A program made the translations under genes and the position numbers. Source: Acinetobacter sp. ANC 4470 (lineage in GTDB: Bacteria; Pseudomonadota; Gammaproteobacteria; Pseudomonadales; Moraxellaceae). Taken from it: 64,000 bases of DNA. Position 1 is the first letter of the stretch; the number at the start of each line of letters is the position of its first letter. The stretch lies in contig NZ_NEGC01000006.1 in the NCBI RefSeq assembly GCF_002135335.1, positions 161,721 through 225,720 of the forward strand. Direction: 5' to 3'. Positions 1 to 9,182 of this stretch are shown here, piece after piece. The notes under the pieces were generated by a model. It did not search any database and was not told the DNA's origin. It was given only the letters and a program-made list of their open reading frames with translations.

Positions 1-316
1 CGGTCACCACTGAAGTCGCTTCAGCAGCACTTGCGACTTTCGTCTCTGGACTAATTGGCGTGATCCAAGCACCTTGACAATAAGCCGAGCTTAAATGCTG
101 TCCTTGCCGTTGCTGCGCTTCGGGTACGGACTTGTCAACGTAGTATTGTTCAAAAAACTGTTGTCCAGGATAAGCTTCTTGAATGCTGTCCTTCATTTTT
201 TGATTGTTAACAGCCGAAGCTGGAAGTGTGGACTCAGCATAGCTTGAAATCGAGCTGCCACATAAAAGGGTCAAGATAGCAGTCGCTAAAGGATTAAATT
301 TGAACTGATGCTTCAT
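1..316 (-). CDS. lptD: LPS-assembly protein LptD, N-terminal part (cut by window edge)
   Basis: The minus strand reads an uninterrupted frame off the left edge. The N-terminus is a signal peptide (MKHQFKFNPLATAILTLLCG, ending near SSYA) followed by a segment with FFEQYYVDKS and a Cys in AYCQGAW, which I recognise as the start of Acinetobacter LptD. LptD is the outer-membrane beta-barrel that inserts lipopolysaccharide with LptE. Only about 105 residues are present. An in-frame ATG nine bases upstream (325) is an alternative start. It is divergent from amgK, an arrangement also seen in pseudomonads. Confidence 0.85.
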   Translation of the reverse strand, partial: MKHQFKFNPLATAILTLLCGSSISSYAESTLPASAVNNQKMKDSIQEAYPGQQFFEQYYVDKSVPEAQQRQGQHLSSAYCQGAWITPISPETKVASAAEATSVVT

Positions 317-436
317 TTGTCTCATTAACCAAGTATGCTTAATCGCAATTAATTATTCTCGCATCATAGAGAAAAAGTTGATAAGTGGCTACACTTAGTA
401 CTTTAAAAACTCAGCCTGTTTTAGAATTTATCGCAA

Positions 437-1450
437 ATGAAAACACAACGTGAACAAATCATACATACATGGATTACATCTGTACTTGATTCAGATCAAT
501 TTGAAATTAATTTTTTGCCAGGCGATGCAAGCTTCCGTCGTTATGCACGAATCAAGTTGAATAATAAAACATTTATGCTCATGGATGCACCACCAGAAAA
601 AGAAGATTGTGTACCTTTTGTGACGATTGACCAGTTTTTCGATACACATGGTGTTCGTGTACCGCATATCGTTGCAAAAGATTTACAACAAGGTTTTTTA
701 TTACTTGAAGATTTTGGTGATGTTTTACTCTCAACCCTGCTGAACGATGCCACTGTTGACGCCTATTATGCGCAAAGTTTTAAACAGTTAATTGAACTTC
801 AAGCAATTGATGGTGTGAAACAGTTTCCTGAATATTCGTATGAGAAATTGCTCAGTGAAATGCAATTGTTGACGGATTGGATGCTGCCATCACTACACAT
901 TGAGCCAACAAAAGAAGAGCAAGCGTTAATTAAACGAACATTTGCAATTTTGGCCAATGCCGCATTAGCGCAGCCTCAAGTGATTGTACATCGTGATTTT
1001 CATAGCCGTAATTTGATGAAAATTGAAGGTGAAACGGAACTTGGTGTGATTGATTTCCAAGATGCGGTAATTGGTGCGGATACTTACGACTTAATTTCCA
1101 TTACCCGTGATGCTTATGTGCAGTGGAATGCAGATCAAGTTTATGCATGGTTTAAAGTTTTCTATGATTTGTTGCCTGAGGCTGCAAAACAAGACCGTGA
1201 TTTTGAACAGTTTAAGCGTGATGCTGATTTCGTGGCGATTCAACGGCACATTAAAATTTTAGGTATTTTTGTGCGTTTATTTGAACGTGATGGAAAAACA
1301 GGTTACCTCAAAGATTTACCGCGTGTGATGTGGTATTTACTTAAAGAAAGCAAGCCATATGCAGAATTACAACCGTTTATGCAATTTATTCACGCTAAAG
1401 TAATGCCGAAATTTGAAGCCAAATACGGTATTTACGAGGTTGCTGCATAA
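437..1450 (+). CDS. amgK: N-acetylmuramate/N-acetylglucosamine kinase AmgK (APH-fold phosphotransferase)
   Basis: This 337-residue cytosolic kinase has the aminoglycoside-phosphotransferase fold. The catalytic loop HRDFHSRN is at about residues 185-192 and the metal-binding DFQDA at 206-210. In pseudomonads AmgK phosphorylates MurNAc and GlcNAc at the anomeric carbon, allowing recycled muropeptide sugar to bypass de novo UDP-MurNAc synthesis and fosfomycin-sensitive MurA. The stop overlaps the start of murU by one base (TAATG), so the two are translationally coupled. The pairing with murU and divergence from lptD support the specific name over a generic phosphotransferase. Confidence 0.88.
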   Translation: MKTQREQIIHTWITSVLDSDQFEINFLPGDASFRRYARIKLNNKTFMLMDAPPEKEDCVPFVTIDQFFDTHGVRVPHIVAKDLQQGFLLLEDFGDVLLSTLLNDATVDAYYAQSFKQLIELQAIDGVKQFPEYSYEKLLSEMQLLTDWMLPSLHIEPTKEEQALIKRTFAILANAALAQPQVIVHRDFHSRNLMKIEGETELGVIDFQDAVIGADTYDLISITRDAYVQWNADQVYAWFKVFYDLLPEAAKQDRDFEQFKRDADFVAIQRHIKILGIFVRLFERDGKTGYLKDLPRVMWYLLKESKPYAELQPFMQFIHAKVMPKFEAKYGIYEVAA

Positions 1451-2139
1451 TGAAAGCCATGATTTTAGCTGCGGGTTTAGGCAACCGCATGCGTCCACTG
1501 ACGTTATATAAGCCAAAACCATTGCTTGAGGTTGGTGGTAAGCCATTGATTGTATGGCATATCGAAAAACTAAAAGAAATTGGTGTGACTGAAATAGTCA
1601 TTAATTCTGCATGGTTAGCCGATGTTCTGATAGCTGCTTTGGGCGATGGATCACAGTTTGGTGTACAAATTAGCTGGACACGTGAGGATGAAGGGTTGGA
1701 AACTGCGGGTGGCATCATTAATGCCTTACCATTGCTTGGTACAGAACCTTTTATACTGGTGAATGGTGATGTCTGGACAACCTTTGATTTTGCCTCTTTA
1801 CTTGATGTAGATCTTGCAAATGATCTTGCTCACTTGGTTTTTGTGAGTAATCCTGAGCAGCATCGAAATGGTGATTTTACCCTTGCAGACGGGCGAGCTT
1901 ATACCTTTGATCAAAATCAACAGGGTGAAAATTTAACCTTCAGCGGAGTTTCCGTCATTCATCCTAAAATGTTTGATGGTCTGGAAAATGGCAAACGACC
2001 ACTTGCACCTTTGTTAAAAAATGGCATGTTGGAAGGGAAAGTTTCAGCAGAAAAAATGCAAGCAGCTTGGGTTGATGTTGGCACACCTGAACGATTAAGT
2101 GACCTAGATCTACAGATTCGTCAAGGGATGTATGCTTAA
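1450..2139 (+). CDS. murU: N-acetylmuramate-1-phosphate uridylyltransferase MurU
   Basis: This is a 229-residue sugar-nucleotidyltransferase. The pyrophosphorylase signature LAAGLGNRMRPLT plus KPKPLL spans residues 6-26, and a VNGDVW metal-site segment follows near residue 105. MurU converts MurNAc-1-phosphate and UTP to UDP-MurNAc, the step after AmgK. The ATG overlaps the amgK stop. A generic glucose-1-phosphate thymidylyltransferase label would fit the fold, but the coupling to amgK makes MurU the better call. Confidence 0.88.
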   Translation: MKAMILAAGLGNRMRPLTLYKPKPLLEVGGKPLIVWHIEKLKEIGVTEIVINSAWLADVLIAALGDGSQFGVQISWTREDEGLETAGGIINALPLLGTEPFILVNGDVWTTFDFASLLDVDLANDLAHLVFVSNPEQHRNGDFTLADGRAYTFDQNQQGENLTFSGVSVIHPKMFDGLENGKRPLAPLLKNGMLEGKVSAEKMQAAWVDVGTPERLSDLDLQIRQGMYA

Positions 2140-2223
2140 GTGCATAATCACTAGGCGTTAACTACTGTTCCACGGCTTAGAAATAGGTATACTTCAGTTT
2201 AATTTTATTGAGATGTCTTCTTT

Positions 2224-2856
2224 ATGCATCCTTTTTTTCAAGACTTAAAGCAAGGTAGTCAAACGCTTGGCTTAGATTTGAGTGAAGAAGCATTAAATCT
2301 ATTGCTAAAGTATCAAGATGCACTTGTGCTGTGGAACAAAGCTTATAATTTAACAGCGATTCGTGATCCTAAAGAAATGTTGGTGAAACATTTACTAGAT
2401 AGCCTTAGTATCTTAAAAGACTTACCTCAAGGTCGTTTGCTCGATATTGGTACAGGTGGCGGTATGCCGGGCATGATCATTGCTTTATGTCAGCCAGAAC
2501 GGGAATGTGTTTTACTCGATTCAAATGGCAAAAAAATTCGTTTCTTGAAGCAATTTATTGCTGATTTAAAACTAAAAAATGTAATTGCAGTGCAAACACG
2601 TGTCGAAAATGAAGACAGTATCAATGACTTGGGACAATTTGATGTCATCACCAGTCGTGCTTTTGCATCCTTAATCGATTTTGTTGCGGCATCGAAACCG
2701 TATATGCATGAGCACAGTATCATTGCTTCAATGAAAGGCTTAATTCCTGAAGAAGAAGTTGAAGTCATTAAAAAAGAATTTAGCTGTGACATCGTTGCAT
2801 TAACGGTTCCACGCTTAGATGAGCAACGTCATCTACTTTTGTTAAAACGTATTTAA
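2224..2856 (+). CDS. rsmG: 16S rRNA (guanine-527-N7)-methyltransferase RsmG (GidB)
   Basis: A 210-residue SAM-dependent methyltransferase with the glycine-rich SAM loop LLDIGTGGGMPG at about residues 72-83. The RsmG-typical stretch WNKAYNLTAIRDP lies at 37-49 and a TSRAFA motif further on. It methylates G527 of 16S rRNA. It sits directly upstream of parA-parB, the classic gidB-parA-parB order of bacterial chromosomes. Length and motifs are normal. Confidence 0.95.
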   Translation: MHPFFQDLKQGSQTLGLDLSEEALNLLLKYQDALVLWNKAYNLTAIRDPKEMLVKHLLDSLSILKDLPQGRLLDIGTGGGMPGMIIALCQPERECVLLDSNGKKIRFLKQFIADLKLKNVIAVQTRVENEDSINDLGQFDVITSRAFASLIDFVAASKPYMHEHSIIASMKGLIPEEEVEVIKKEFSCDIVALTVPRLDEQRHLLLLKRI

Positions 2857-2881
2857 TTATTTTTGAAGGGTTGGGGTTACC

Positions 2882-3664
2882 ATGGCACAAATTATTGCGA
2901 TTGCGAACCAAAAAGGTGGTGTAGGCAAAACCACAACCGCAGTAAATTTGGCAGCATCGTTAGCTGTGTTAAAGAAGCGCGTTTTACTGGTGGATATGGA
3001 TTCACAGGGAAATGCCACGATGGGATCTGGTGTCCAAAAAAATGATCTTTTATATTCAGTAACCGATGTTTTGTTGGGCGAAGTTCCGATTGAAACAGCC
3101 ATTACCAAAGCTGAAGTGGGTTATAAAGTTTTAGGTGCAAATCGTGATTTAGCCGGTGTAGAGCTTGCGATTGCAGAACAAGAAGGTCGTGAGTTTATTC
3201 TGCGTGAAGCATTAAAAGAAGTAGAGCATTCTTTTGATTATATTATTGTGGACTGCGCGCCTAGTTTGAGTTTAATTACAGTCAATGCTTTGGCAGCAGT
3301 GCAGGGTGTGCTTATTCCAATGCAATGTGAATATTATGCACTGGAAGGTTTAGCTGATTTAACCCAAACCATTGATCGCATTCAACAAGCACTTAATCCC
3401 GACTTGAAAATTATCGGTGTGTTGCGCACCATGTATGATGCGCGAAATGCATTGACACGAGATGTTTCTGAAGAGCTTGAGCAATATTTTGGTAAAAAAC
3501 TGTATGACACTGTCATTCCGCGTAATGTACGTTTAGCGGAAGCACCTGCACATGGTTTGCCGATTATTTTCTTTGAAAAAAGTTCAAAAGGTGCAGTTGC
3601 TTACTTAAACTTAGCAGCTGAAATGGTAAAAAAAAGTAAAGTACAAAAAGGAATTACAGCATGA
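2882..3664 (+). CDS. parA: Chromosome partitioning ATPase ParA (Soj)
   Basis: A 260-residue deviant-Walker ATPase. The signature KGGVGKTTT is at residues 11-19, with VDMDSQGN (A') and IIVDCAPS (Walker B) following. ParA moves ParB-parS complexes of the replicated origin over the nucleoid. The chromosomal type has no N-terminal DNA-binding extension, as here. Its TGA overlaps the parB ATG by four bases (ATGA), indicating coupled translation. An ORF in another frame at 2863 is only a shadow of this start. Confidence 0.95.
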   Translation: MAQIIAIANQKGGVGKTTTAVNLAASLAVLKKRVLLVDMDSQGNATMGSGVQKNDLLYSVTDVLLGEVPIETAITKAEVGYKVLGANRDLAGVELAIAEQEGREFILREALKEVEHSFDYIIVDCAPSLSLITVNALAAVQGVLIPMQCEYYALEGLADLTQTIDRIQQALNPDLKIIGVLRTMYDARNALTRDVSEELEQYFGKKLYDTVIPRNVRLAEAPAHGLPIIFFEKSSKGAVAYLNLAAEMVKKSKVQKGITA

Positions 3665-4548
3665 CCATAAAAAAACGAGGGTTGGCTAAAGGTCGTGGTT
3701 TGGATGCCTTGCTTGGTTCAATCCAAAAAGAAAAACTACAAATGGAAGCGCAGGCTTTAGATCATGGTCAGTTAAAACAAATTAATGTTCACTTGCTGAC
3801 TCGTGGTGAATATCAACCGCGACGTTTTATTCATGAGCACGATCTTCAAGAGCTCGCGGCTTCAATTGAAAAACATGGTGTGATGCAACCCATCGTCATC
3901 CGTCCAATCGATAATGAAAAATTTCCTTATGAAATTATTGCCGGTGAGCGCCGCTGGCGAGCGGCACAACTTGCGGGTTTAACTGAAATTCCTGCGATTG
4001 TGCGTGATCTAACCGATCAAGTTGCGATTGCTTTAGCATTGATTGAAAATATTCAGCGTCAAGATCTGAATCCAATTGATCAAGCGATGGCATTACAGCG
4101 CTTTCATGAAGAATTTGGCTTAAGTCATCAAGAAATTGCAGATACAGTTGGCAAAGCGCGGACGACAATCAGCAATTTATTGCGTTTACTGTCTTTGGCA
4201 GAATCAGTCAAAGATTTTATGCAGCAAGGTCTGCTTGATATGGGGCATGCCCGTGCAATTTTAACGTTAAAAGCTAAAGATCAGCTTAAAATTGCAGAAC
4301 ATGTGATTGAAAAAAGTTTATCTGTGCGCCAAACAGAGCAATTGGTGCGTGATTTGAATGCACCTAAGCAAGAAAAAGCCAAAGCAGACGTTGCATCAGA
4401 TATTCAACAATTAACGCAACGTTTAGCAGAACGTTTTAGTGCAGATGTAAAGATTGATCATAATAAGCAAGGTAAAGGGAAATTAGTTATTCAATATCAT
4501 TCTCTGGATGAATTGGATGGCATTCTAAATATTTGTTTCGCAGAGTAA
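3661..4548 (+). CDS. parB: Chromosome partitioning protein ParB (Spo0J)
   Basis: A 295-residue ParB. The CTP-binding/clamp motif GERRWRAAQLAGL is at residues 95-107, followed by the helix-turn-helix QEIADTVGKARTTISNLL at about 157-174 and a C-terminal dimerisation region. It binds parS sites, spreads as a CTP-dependent clamp, and stimulates ParA. It overlaps parA by four bases. I found no full parS palindrome in the surrounding few kilobases, only a half-site at 2166-2174. Confidence 0.95.
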   Translation: MTIKKRGLAKGRGLDALLGSIQKEKLQMEAQALDHGQLKQINVHLLTRGEYQPRRFIHEHDLQELAASIEKHGVMQPIVIRPIDNEKFPYEIIAGERRWRAAQLAGLTEIPAIVRDLTDQVAIALALIENIQRQDLNPIDQAMALQRFHEEFGLSHQEIADTVGKARTTISNLLRLLSLAESVKDFMQQGLLDMGHARAILTLKAKDQLKIAEHVIEKSLSVRQTEQLVRDLNAPKQEKAKADVASDIQQLTQRLAERFSADVKIDHNKQGKGKLVIQYHSLDELDGILNICFAE

Positions 4549-4574
4549 TTTTTTGATTTTATTGGGGAAAACAC

Positions 4575-5213
4575 ATGTGGGAATTAGTCAAAGCAGGTGG
4601 GTGGTTAATGCTGCCCCTTGTTTTATGTTCGATTTTTACTGTTGCAATTACAATTGAACGTATGATTCGGTTAAAAAAAACGATGATTTTGCCAAAAGCA
4701 TTGTTGTTGAGCCAGACTCAAAATGCACATACAGTCATGCAGCAACTACAACAAGATAAAGTATTAACAGGCAGTACTTTAGGACGTATTTTTACTGCGG
4801 GCTATCAAAGTAAAAATCAAAATGAACAATATGCTCGTGCACAAATGGAAGTAACAGCTTCTCAAGAAATTGGCTATTTGGAAAAAAATATTAATTTCTT
4901 AGGCACATTAAGTGCTGTAGCGCCACTTTTAGGTTTGTTGGGTACTGTTTTGGGTATTATTGAATCATTTTTGGTGATTGATTTAGGCACCAATAGTAAT
5001 CCAACGCTCATGATTCCTGGTATCTCAAAAGCCTTGATTACCACTGCAGCTGGGATGTTTATTGCAATTCCAGCATTATTTGCTTATCGTTATTTTCAGC
5101 GTTTAGTGCAAGAATATGTTGCAGAGCTTGAGCAACAATCGACATTATTTCATGCAGCACTTTTCTATCAAAATTCTACAGATGAAGAACAAGATCTTAG
5201 AAAAGCAGGTTAA
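4575..5213 (+). CDS. exbB: MotA/TolQ/ExbB proton channel family protein
   Basis: A 212-residue inner-membrane protein with three predicted membrane segments: residues about 9-25, and the paired helices GTLSAVAPLLGLLGTVLGI and ISKALITTAAGMFIAIPALF typical of the ExbB/TolQ channel. With the ExbD-like partner immediately downstream it should form a proton-driven motor. The position just before msbA-lpxK-kdsB, rather than next to tonB or tolA, leaves its partner uncertain. Pseudomonads have a similar exbB-exbD-lpxK-kdsB order. Good SD (ATTGGGGAAA) precedes the ATG. Confidence 0.8.
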   Translation: MWELVKAGGWLMLPLVLCSIFTVAITIERMIRLKKTMILPKALLLSQTQNAHTVMQQLQQDKVLTGSTLGRIFTAGYQSKNQNEQYARAQMEVTASQEIGYLEKNINFLGTLSAVAPLLGLLGTVLGIIESFLVIDLGTNSNPTLMIPGISKALITTAAGMFIAIPALFAYRYFQRLVQEYVAELEQQSTLFHAALFYQNSTDEEQDLRKAG

Positions 5214-5221
5214 GGTGAAAA

Positions 5222-5644
5222 ATGAAATTCAAACGCACACAAGTTGAAGATATTCACATTAATCTGACACCCATGATTGACTGTTTATTGTTTATCTTGG
5301 TTTTTTTATTGTTATCAACCACATTTAACCAATTTAGTCGTATGAATTTAACTTTGCCCGATGCGCAAGGTGTTCCGCCTAAACAATATGAACATAAAAT
5401 TGAAGTGGTTGTGGATGCTTCAGGGCATTATTCAATTAATGGGCAATCGATTGCGAGTAAAGAAGTTGTCGATTTAAATACGGCAATTAAACAGATTTCT
5501 AATGAACGTCGTGATTTAATGTTTGTGATTGCTGCCGATGCTAAAGCCACACATCAAGATGTGATTCGTGTGATGGATGTTGCGGGTCAGCTAGGATTTG
5601 TTAATATTAATATTAGTACTAAAGTTCCGTCTAGAGGTTATTAG
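5222..5644 (+). CDS. exbD: Biopolymer transport protein ExbD/TolR family
   Basis: A 140-residue protein with one N-terminal membrane helix. It carries the family's essential aspartate in TPMIDCLLFILVFLLL (about D20), followed by a periplasmic domain. This Asp is the proton-carrying residue of ExbD/TolR. It is partner of the ExbB-like protein eight bases upstream. The TAG stop shares its G with the GTG start of msbA, so the energiser pair and the lipid A flippase are co-translated. Confidence 0.82.
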   Translation: MKFKRTQVEDIHINLTPMIDCLLFILVFLLLSTTFNQFSRMNLTLPDAQGVPPKQYEHKIEVVVDASGHYSINGQSIASKEVVDLNTAIKQISNERRDLMFVIAADAKATHQDVIRVMDVAGQLGFVNINISTKVPSRGY

Positions 5645-7371
5645 TGAAGCAAGATTTTAAAGCCTACGTACGTCTTTTAGAGTATCTAAAGCCTTTTTGG
5701 GGAGTGGCAATACTCGTTTTTATTGGTTTTGCAATTAGTGCTGCAACAGAAGTATCTATTGCAAAATTATTAGAAAAAATCATTACGGCAATTCAGCATA
5801 AAGATCAGGGCTTTACTTCTATATTTCCTTTTTTGGTGATCTTGTTGATGTTTTTCCGTGGGGTCGGTTCCTTTGTCGGGGGCTATTTTACGGCTGTCAT
5901 CTCGCGCAATTTAGTCTTTAATATTCGCCAAGAGGTTTTTTCAAAATTACTTAGATTACCATCTCAGTATTATTTGGATAATACCAGCGGTCATATCACT
6001 GCTAAAATTATGTATAACGTGGAGCAGCTAACAGCAGCTTCATCTGAATCGCTGAAAATCATTGTTCAGCAAGGTCTAATCGCCATTGGATTGTTGGGCT
6101 ATTTGTTATATAGCAATTGGCGATTGACGCTTATTATTTTGGTTTTTGCTCCGTTGATGGGGTTGCTGATTCGCAAAGCGTCAAAACGTATGCGTAAATT
6201 ATCGATACAAGTTCAAGATACCATGGGTGATGTGAACCATGTGGTGCAAGAAACGGTTAATGGTAATTTGGTGGTCAAAGGTTTTGGTGGGCAAGAGTAT
6301 GAACAATCTCGTTTTAAAGACCACTCGCTTAGAAACTTAAAACGTGGTCTAAAAATGGTGGTGGTGCAGCAGCTCAATAGCCCCATTGTACAATTCATTA
6401 TGTCAATTGCGATGGCTATTATTATTTGGATTGCATTACGACCAGAAATTTTACGTGATACCAGCGCTGGGGAATTTGTTGCCTATATTACCGCAGCAGG
6501 GATGTTAAGCAAGCCAATCAAAGCACTGACCGATGTCAATGAAAAAATACAACGTGGTATGGCTGCAGCACATTCAGTTTTTGAATTATTGGATTTACCT
6601 GAAGAAAAAAATACAGGTACTTTAACGCCTGTGCTTAAAGGTGACATTCAATTCCAGAATGTGAATCTAATTTACGCTGACGGTCATCAAGCGATTTATA
6701 ATTTTAACTTAAATGTTAAAGCGGGTGAAACGGTTGCATTGGTTGGGCGCTCAGGTGCAGGAAAAACATCTTTAGTGAATCTACTAATGCGTTTTCAAGA
6801 TGCGACTTCGGGTCATATATATTTAGATCAGTACGATATTCAAGATATAGATTTGAACACCTTACGAACTCAAATCTCCATGGTTAATCAGCAAGTGGTG
6901 TTGTTTAATCGAACGGTACGTGAAAATATTGCTTATGGGCAGCTTGAGAGTGTATCAGAGGCAGATATTATTGCTGCTGCTAAAGCTGCTTATGCGCATG
7001 ACTTTATTATGGATTTGCCGCAAGGTTACGATACTCCTTTGGGTGCGCAAGGTTTGAACTTGTCAGGTGGGCAACGTCAGCGTATTGCAATTGCACGGGC
7101 CATTTTGAAAAATGCGCCAATTTTGATTCTGGATGAAGCAACCAGTGCGTTAGATAATGAATCAGAATACTTTATTCAGCAGGCTTTTGATGCGGCAATG
7201 CAAGATCGAACGACTATCGTGATTGCGCATCGCTTATCGACCATTGAAAATGCTGATCGAATTGTGATGATGGATAAAGGGACAATTGTCGAGCAAGGGA
7301 CGCATGTAGAATTGATCGCCAAACATGGTGCTTATTATCAATTGCATCAGCGTAATTTTGAGGAACATTGA
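5644..7371 (+). CDS. msbA: Lipid A export ATP-binding/permease MsbA
   Basis: A 575-residue half-size ABC exporter. The N-terminal domain has six membrane helices. The nucleotide-binding domain shows Walker A GRSGAGKTS (about 367-375), signature LSGGQRQR (about 473-480), Walker B ILILDEATSALD (about 494-505) and H-loop IAHRLST (about 528-534). MsbA flips core-lipid A across the inner membrane. The start is GTG, overlapping the exbD stop by one base. lpxK follows after three bases, as in many gammaproteobacteria. A general lipid/multidrug exporter is possible, but the context is specific. Confidence 0.9.
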   Translation: MKQDFKAYVRLLEYLKPFWGVAILVFIGFAISAATEVSIAKLLEKIITAIQHKDQGFTSIFPFLVILLMFFRGVGSFVGGYFTAVISRNLVFNIRQEVFSKLLRLPSQYYLDNTSGHITAKIMYNVEQLTAASSESLKIIVQQGLIAIGLLGYLLYSNWRLTLIILVFAPLMGLLIRKASKRMRKLSIQVQDTMGDVNHVVQETVNGNLVVKGFGGQEYEQSRFKDHSLRNLKRGLKMVVVQQLNSPIVQFIMSIAMAIIIWIALRPEILRDTSAGEFVAYITAAGMLSKPIKALTDVNEKIQRGMAAAHSVFELLDLPEEKNTGTLTPVLKGDIQFQNVNLIYADGHQAIYNFNLNVKAGETVALVGRSGAGKTSLVNLLMRFQDATSGHIYLDQYDIQDIDLNTLRTQISMVNQQVVLFNRTVRENIAYGQLESVSEADIIAAAKAAYAHDFIMDLPQGYDTPLGAQGLNLSGGQRQRIAIARAILKNAPILILDEATSALDNESEYFIQQAFDAAMQDRTTIVIAHRLSTIENADRIVMMDKGTIVEQGTHVELIAKHGAYYQLHQRNFEEH

Positions 7372-7374
7372 TTT

Positions 7375-8379
7375 ATGTCAGTTGCACAATTTATTCAAGA
7401 TGCTTGGAATCAACAAGCGAAGTGGTTAATTGTGCTAAGACCTTTGGCATGGATCTATCGCGGTGGTTTTTTGTTGAATAAAAAACTGTACCAAGTGGGC
7501 ATTAAATCAAGTTATCAAGCACCAGTACCCGTGATGGTGATTGGTAATATTACCGTGGGTGGTAGTGGTAAAACACCGTTACTGATTCAGTTGGTTAGTT
7601 ATCTGCAAAGTCAAAATATTCGTGTTGGTGTGATTAGCCGTGGTTATGGTGGGAAAGGGCCTTTTCCAGCTTATGTGGATCTAGAATCTGTGCCAGAAGC
7701 TGTGGGGGATGAACCTTGTTTGATTGTGCAATCAACCAATGTTCCCATGGTGGTGGGTTCAAATCGACAACGCAGTATTGAGTATCTATTATCCAAGCAT
7801 GACTTGGATTTAATTATTAGTGATGATGGTTTGCAACATTTGGCTTTACAGCGTCAAATTGAGTGGATTGTACTGGATCAGAATCGTGGCTTAGGTAATC
7901 AGAAAATATTACCTGAAGGTTATTTAAGAGAACCTGTTAGTCGATTAAGTACAGGAACTGTGATTGAACATGCAGCAAGTCCTACATTAGCTTTAAACAT
8001 GCATTTAGAAGTGGATACGCCATATTTACTTAATGCCATGGAAGCTAAAATTTTTAATCCAGCCAATAATTTCTATGCTGTCGTTGGGATTGGTTTTCCA
8101 CAACGTTTTTATCAAACTTTAGATTCTATCGGTATTCATCAATTTCAATGTCATGAATTTCCAGATCATTATGATTATGAAATCGCAGATCTGCAATTTG
8201 AAGATAGCAATCCAATTATTACCACTGAAAAAGATGCAGTGAAAATTTTGCCCTTATTAAAGCAAAACCCAGATTTTAAGCGGGAAATTTGGGTCGTTCC
8301 TGTTGAAGCGGTACTTTCGCCTGAGTGCTATGAGATTTTACATCAGCAATTACAGCAATTCGGTATTCAAATTTCTTAA
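7375..8379 (+). CDS. lpxK: Tetraacyldisaccharide 4'-kinase LpxK
   Basis: A 334-residue inner-membrane-associated kinase that phosphorylates the 4'-position of the lipid A disaccharide. It has an N-terminal hydrophobic helix (LAWIYRGGFLL) and the P-loop GNITVGGSGKTPL near residue 56. It also has the LpxK-typical VISRGYGG and ISDDGLQH motifs and a late TTEKDAVKI. It is tightly packed between msbA (3 bp) and kdsB. Confidence 0.95.
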   Translation: MSVAQFIQDAWNQQAKWLIVLRPLAWIYRGGFLLNKKLYQVGIKSSYQAPVPVMVIGNITVGGSGKTPLLIQLVSYLQSQNIRVGVISRGYGGKGPFPAYVDLESVPEAVGDEPCLIVQSTNVPMVVGSNRQRSIEYLLSKHDLDLIISDDGLQHLALQRQIEWIVLDQNRGLGNQKILPEGYLREPVSRLSTGTVIEHAASPTLALNMHLEVDTPYLLNAMEAKIFNPANNFYAVVGIGFPQRFYQTLDSIGIHQFQCHEFPDHYDYEIADLQFEDSNPIITTEKDAVKILPLLKQNPDFKREIWVVPVEAVLSPECYEILHQQLQQFGIQIS

Positions 8380-8391
8380 GGTTCATCATTT

Positions 8392-9153
8392 ATGAAACAT
8401 ATTGTTATTCCTGCACGTTTTGCAAGTTCACGTTTACCCGGTAAGCCATTATTGGAAATTCATGGTCGTCCAATGATTTTACGTGTGGTTGATCAAGCAA
8501 AAAAAGTCGCGGGTTTTGATGATTTATGTGTTGCTACTGATGATGAGCGTATTGCTGAAGCCTGTCGTGCTGAAGGTGTAGATGTTGTGCTGACTCATGC
8601 AGATCATCCATCGGGTACAGATCGCTTAAGTGAGGTTGCTCGAATTAAAGGTTGGGCAAGTGAGGACATTGTAGTCAATGTGCAGGGCGATGAACCTCTG
8701 CTGCCAGCACAGTTGGTACAGCAAGTTGCGCAATTATTGCAATCACAGCCTGAATCCTCCATGTCAACATTGTGCGAGCCTATTCATAGTCTAGAAGAAT
8801 TTAAGCGTGACAGTATTGTGAAAGTGGTGATGTCTAAATACAACCAAGCCTTGTATTTTAGTCGTGCGACTATTCCTTATGATCGAGATGGTGCTCAGCA
8901 AGAGCTTCAATCCTTGCATCCGCAAGCATATCGCCACTTAGGTTTATATGCTTATCGCGTCAATTTGCTACAAGAATATGTGTCTTGGGACATGGGTGTA
9001 TTGGAACAGCTTGAAAGCTTGGAGCAATTACGTGTACTTGAAAATGGTCATCGAATTGCGATTGCGGTTGCAGAAGCAAACTTGCCACCAGGTGTTGATA
9101 CACAAGCCGATTTAGATCGTCTGAATGAAATGGATGTGTCTTGCTTTGAGTAA
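8392..9153 (+). CDS. kdsB: 3-deoxy-manno-octulosonate cytidylyltransferase KdsB
   Basis: A 253-residue CMP-Kdo synthetase. The N-terminal nucleotide-binding stretch [15 protein letters not shown] is at residues 5-19, with [11 protein letters not shown] and HLGLYAYR further in. It activates Kdo for transfer to lipid A. It is the last clear envelope gene of the exbB-exbD-msbA-lpxK-kdsB cluster. kdsA is in the same window at 34512. Confidence 0.96.
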   Translation: MKHIVIPARFASSRLPGKPLLEIHGRPMILRVVDQAKKVAGFDDLCVATDDERIAEACRAEGVDVVLTHADHPSGTDRLSEVARIKGWASEDIVVNVQGDEPLLPAQLVQQVAQLLQSQPESSMSTLCEPIHSLEEFKRDSIVKVVMSKYNQALYFSRATIPYDRDGAQQELQSLHPQAYRHLGLYAYRVNLLQEYVSWDMGVLEQLESLEQLRVLENGHRIAIAVAEANLPPGVDTQADLDRLNEMDVSCFE

Positions 9154-9182
9154 GATTTTGGCTAAGTTTGGACCTAAATTCA

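Noticed and set aside
2166..2174. TGTTCCACG, half of a parS palindrome, between murU and rsmG
   Set aside because: The second half (GCTTAGA) does not match, and ParB needs the full 16-bp site.
2863..3045. 60-residue frame overlapping the start of parA
   Set aside because: Shadow of parA in another frame, with no independent support.
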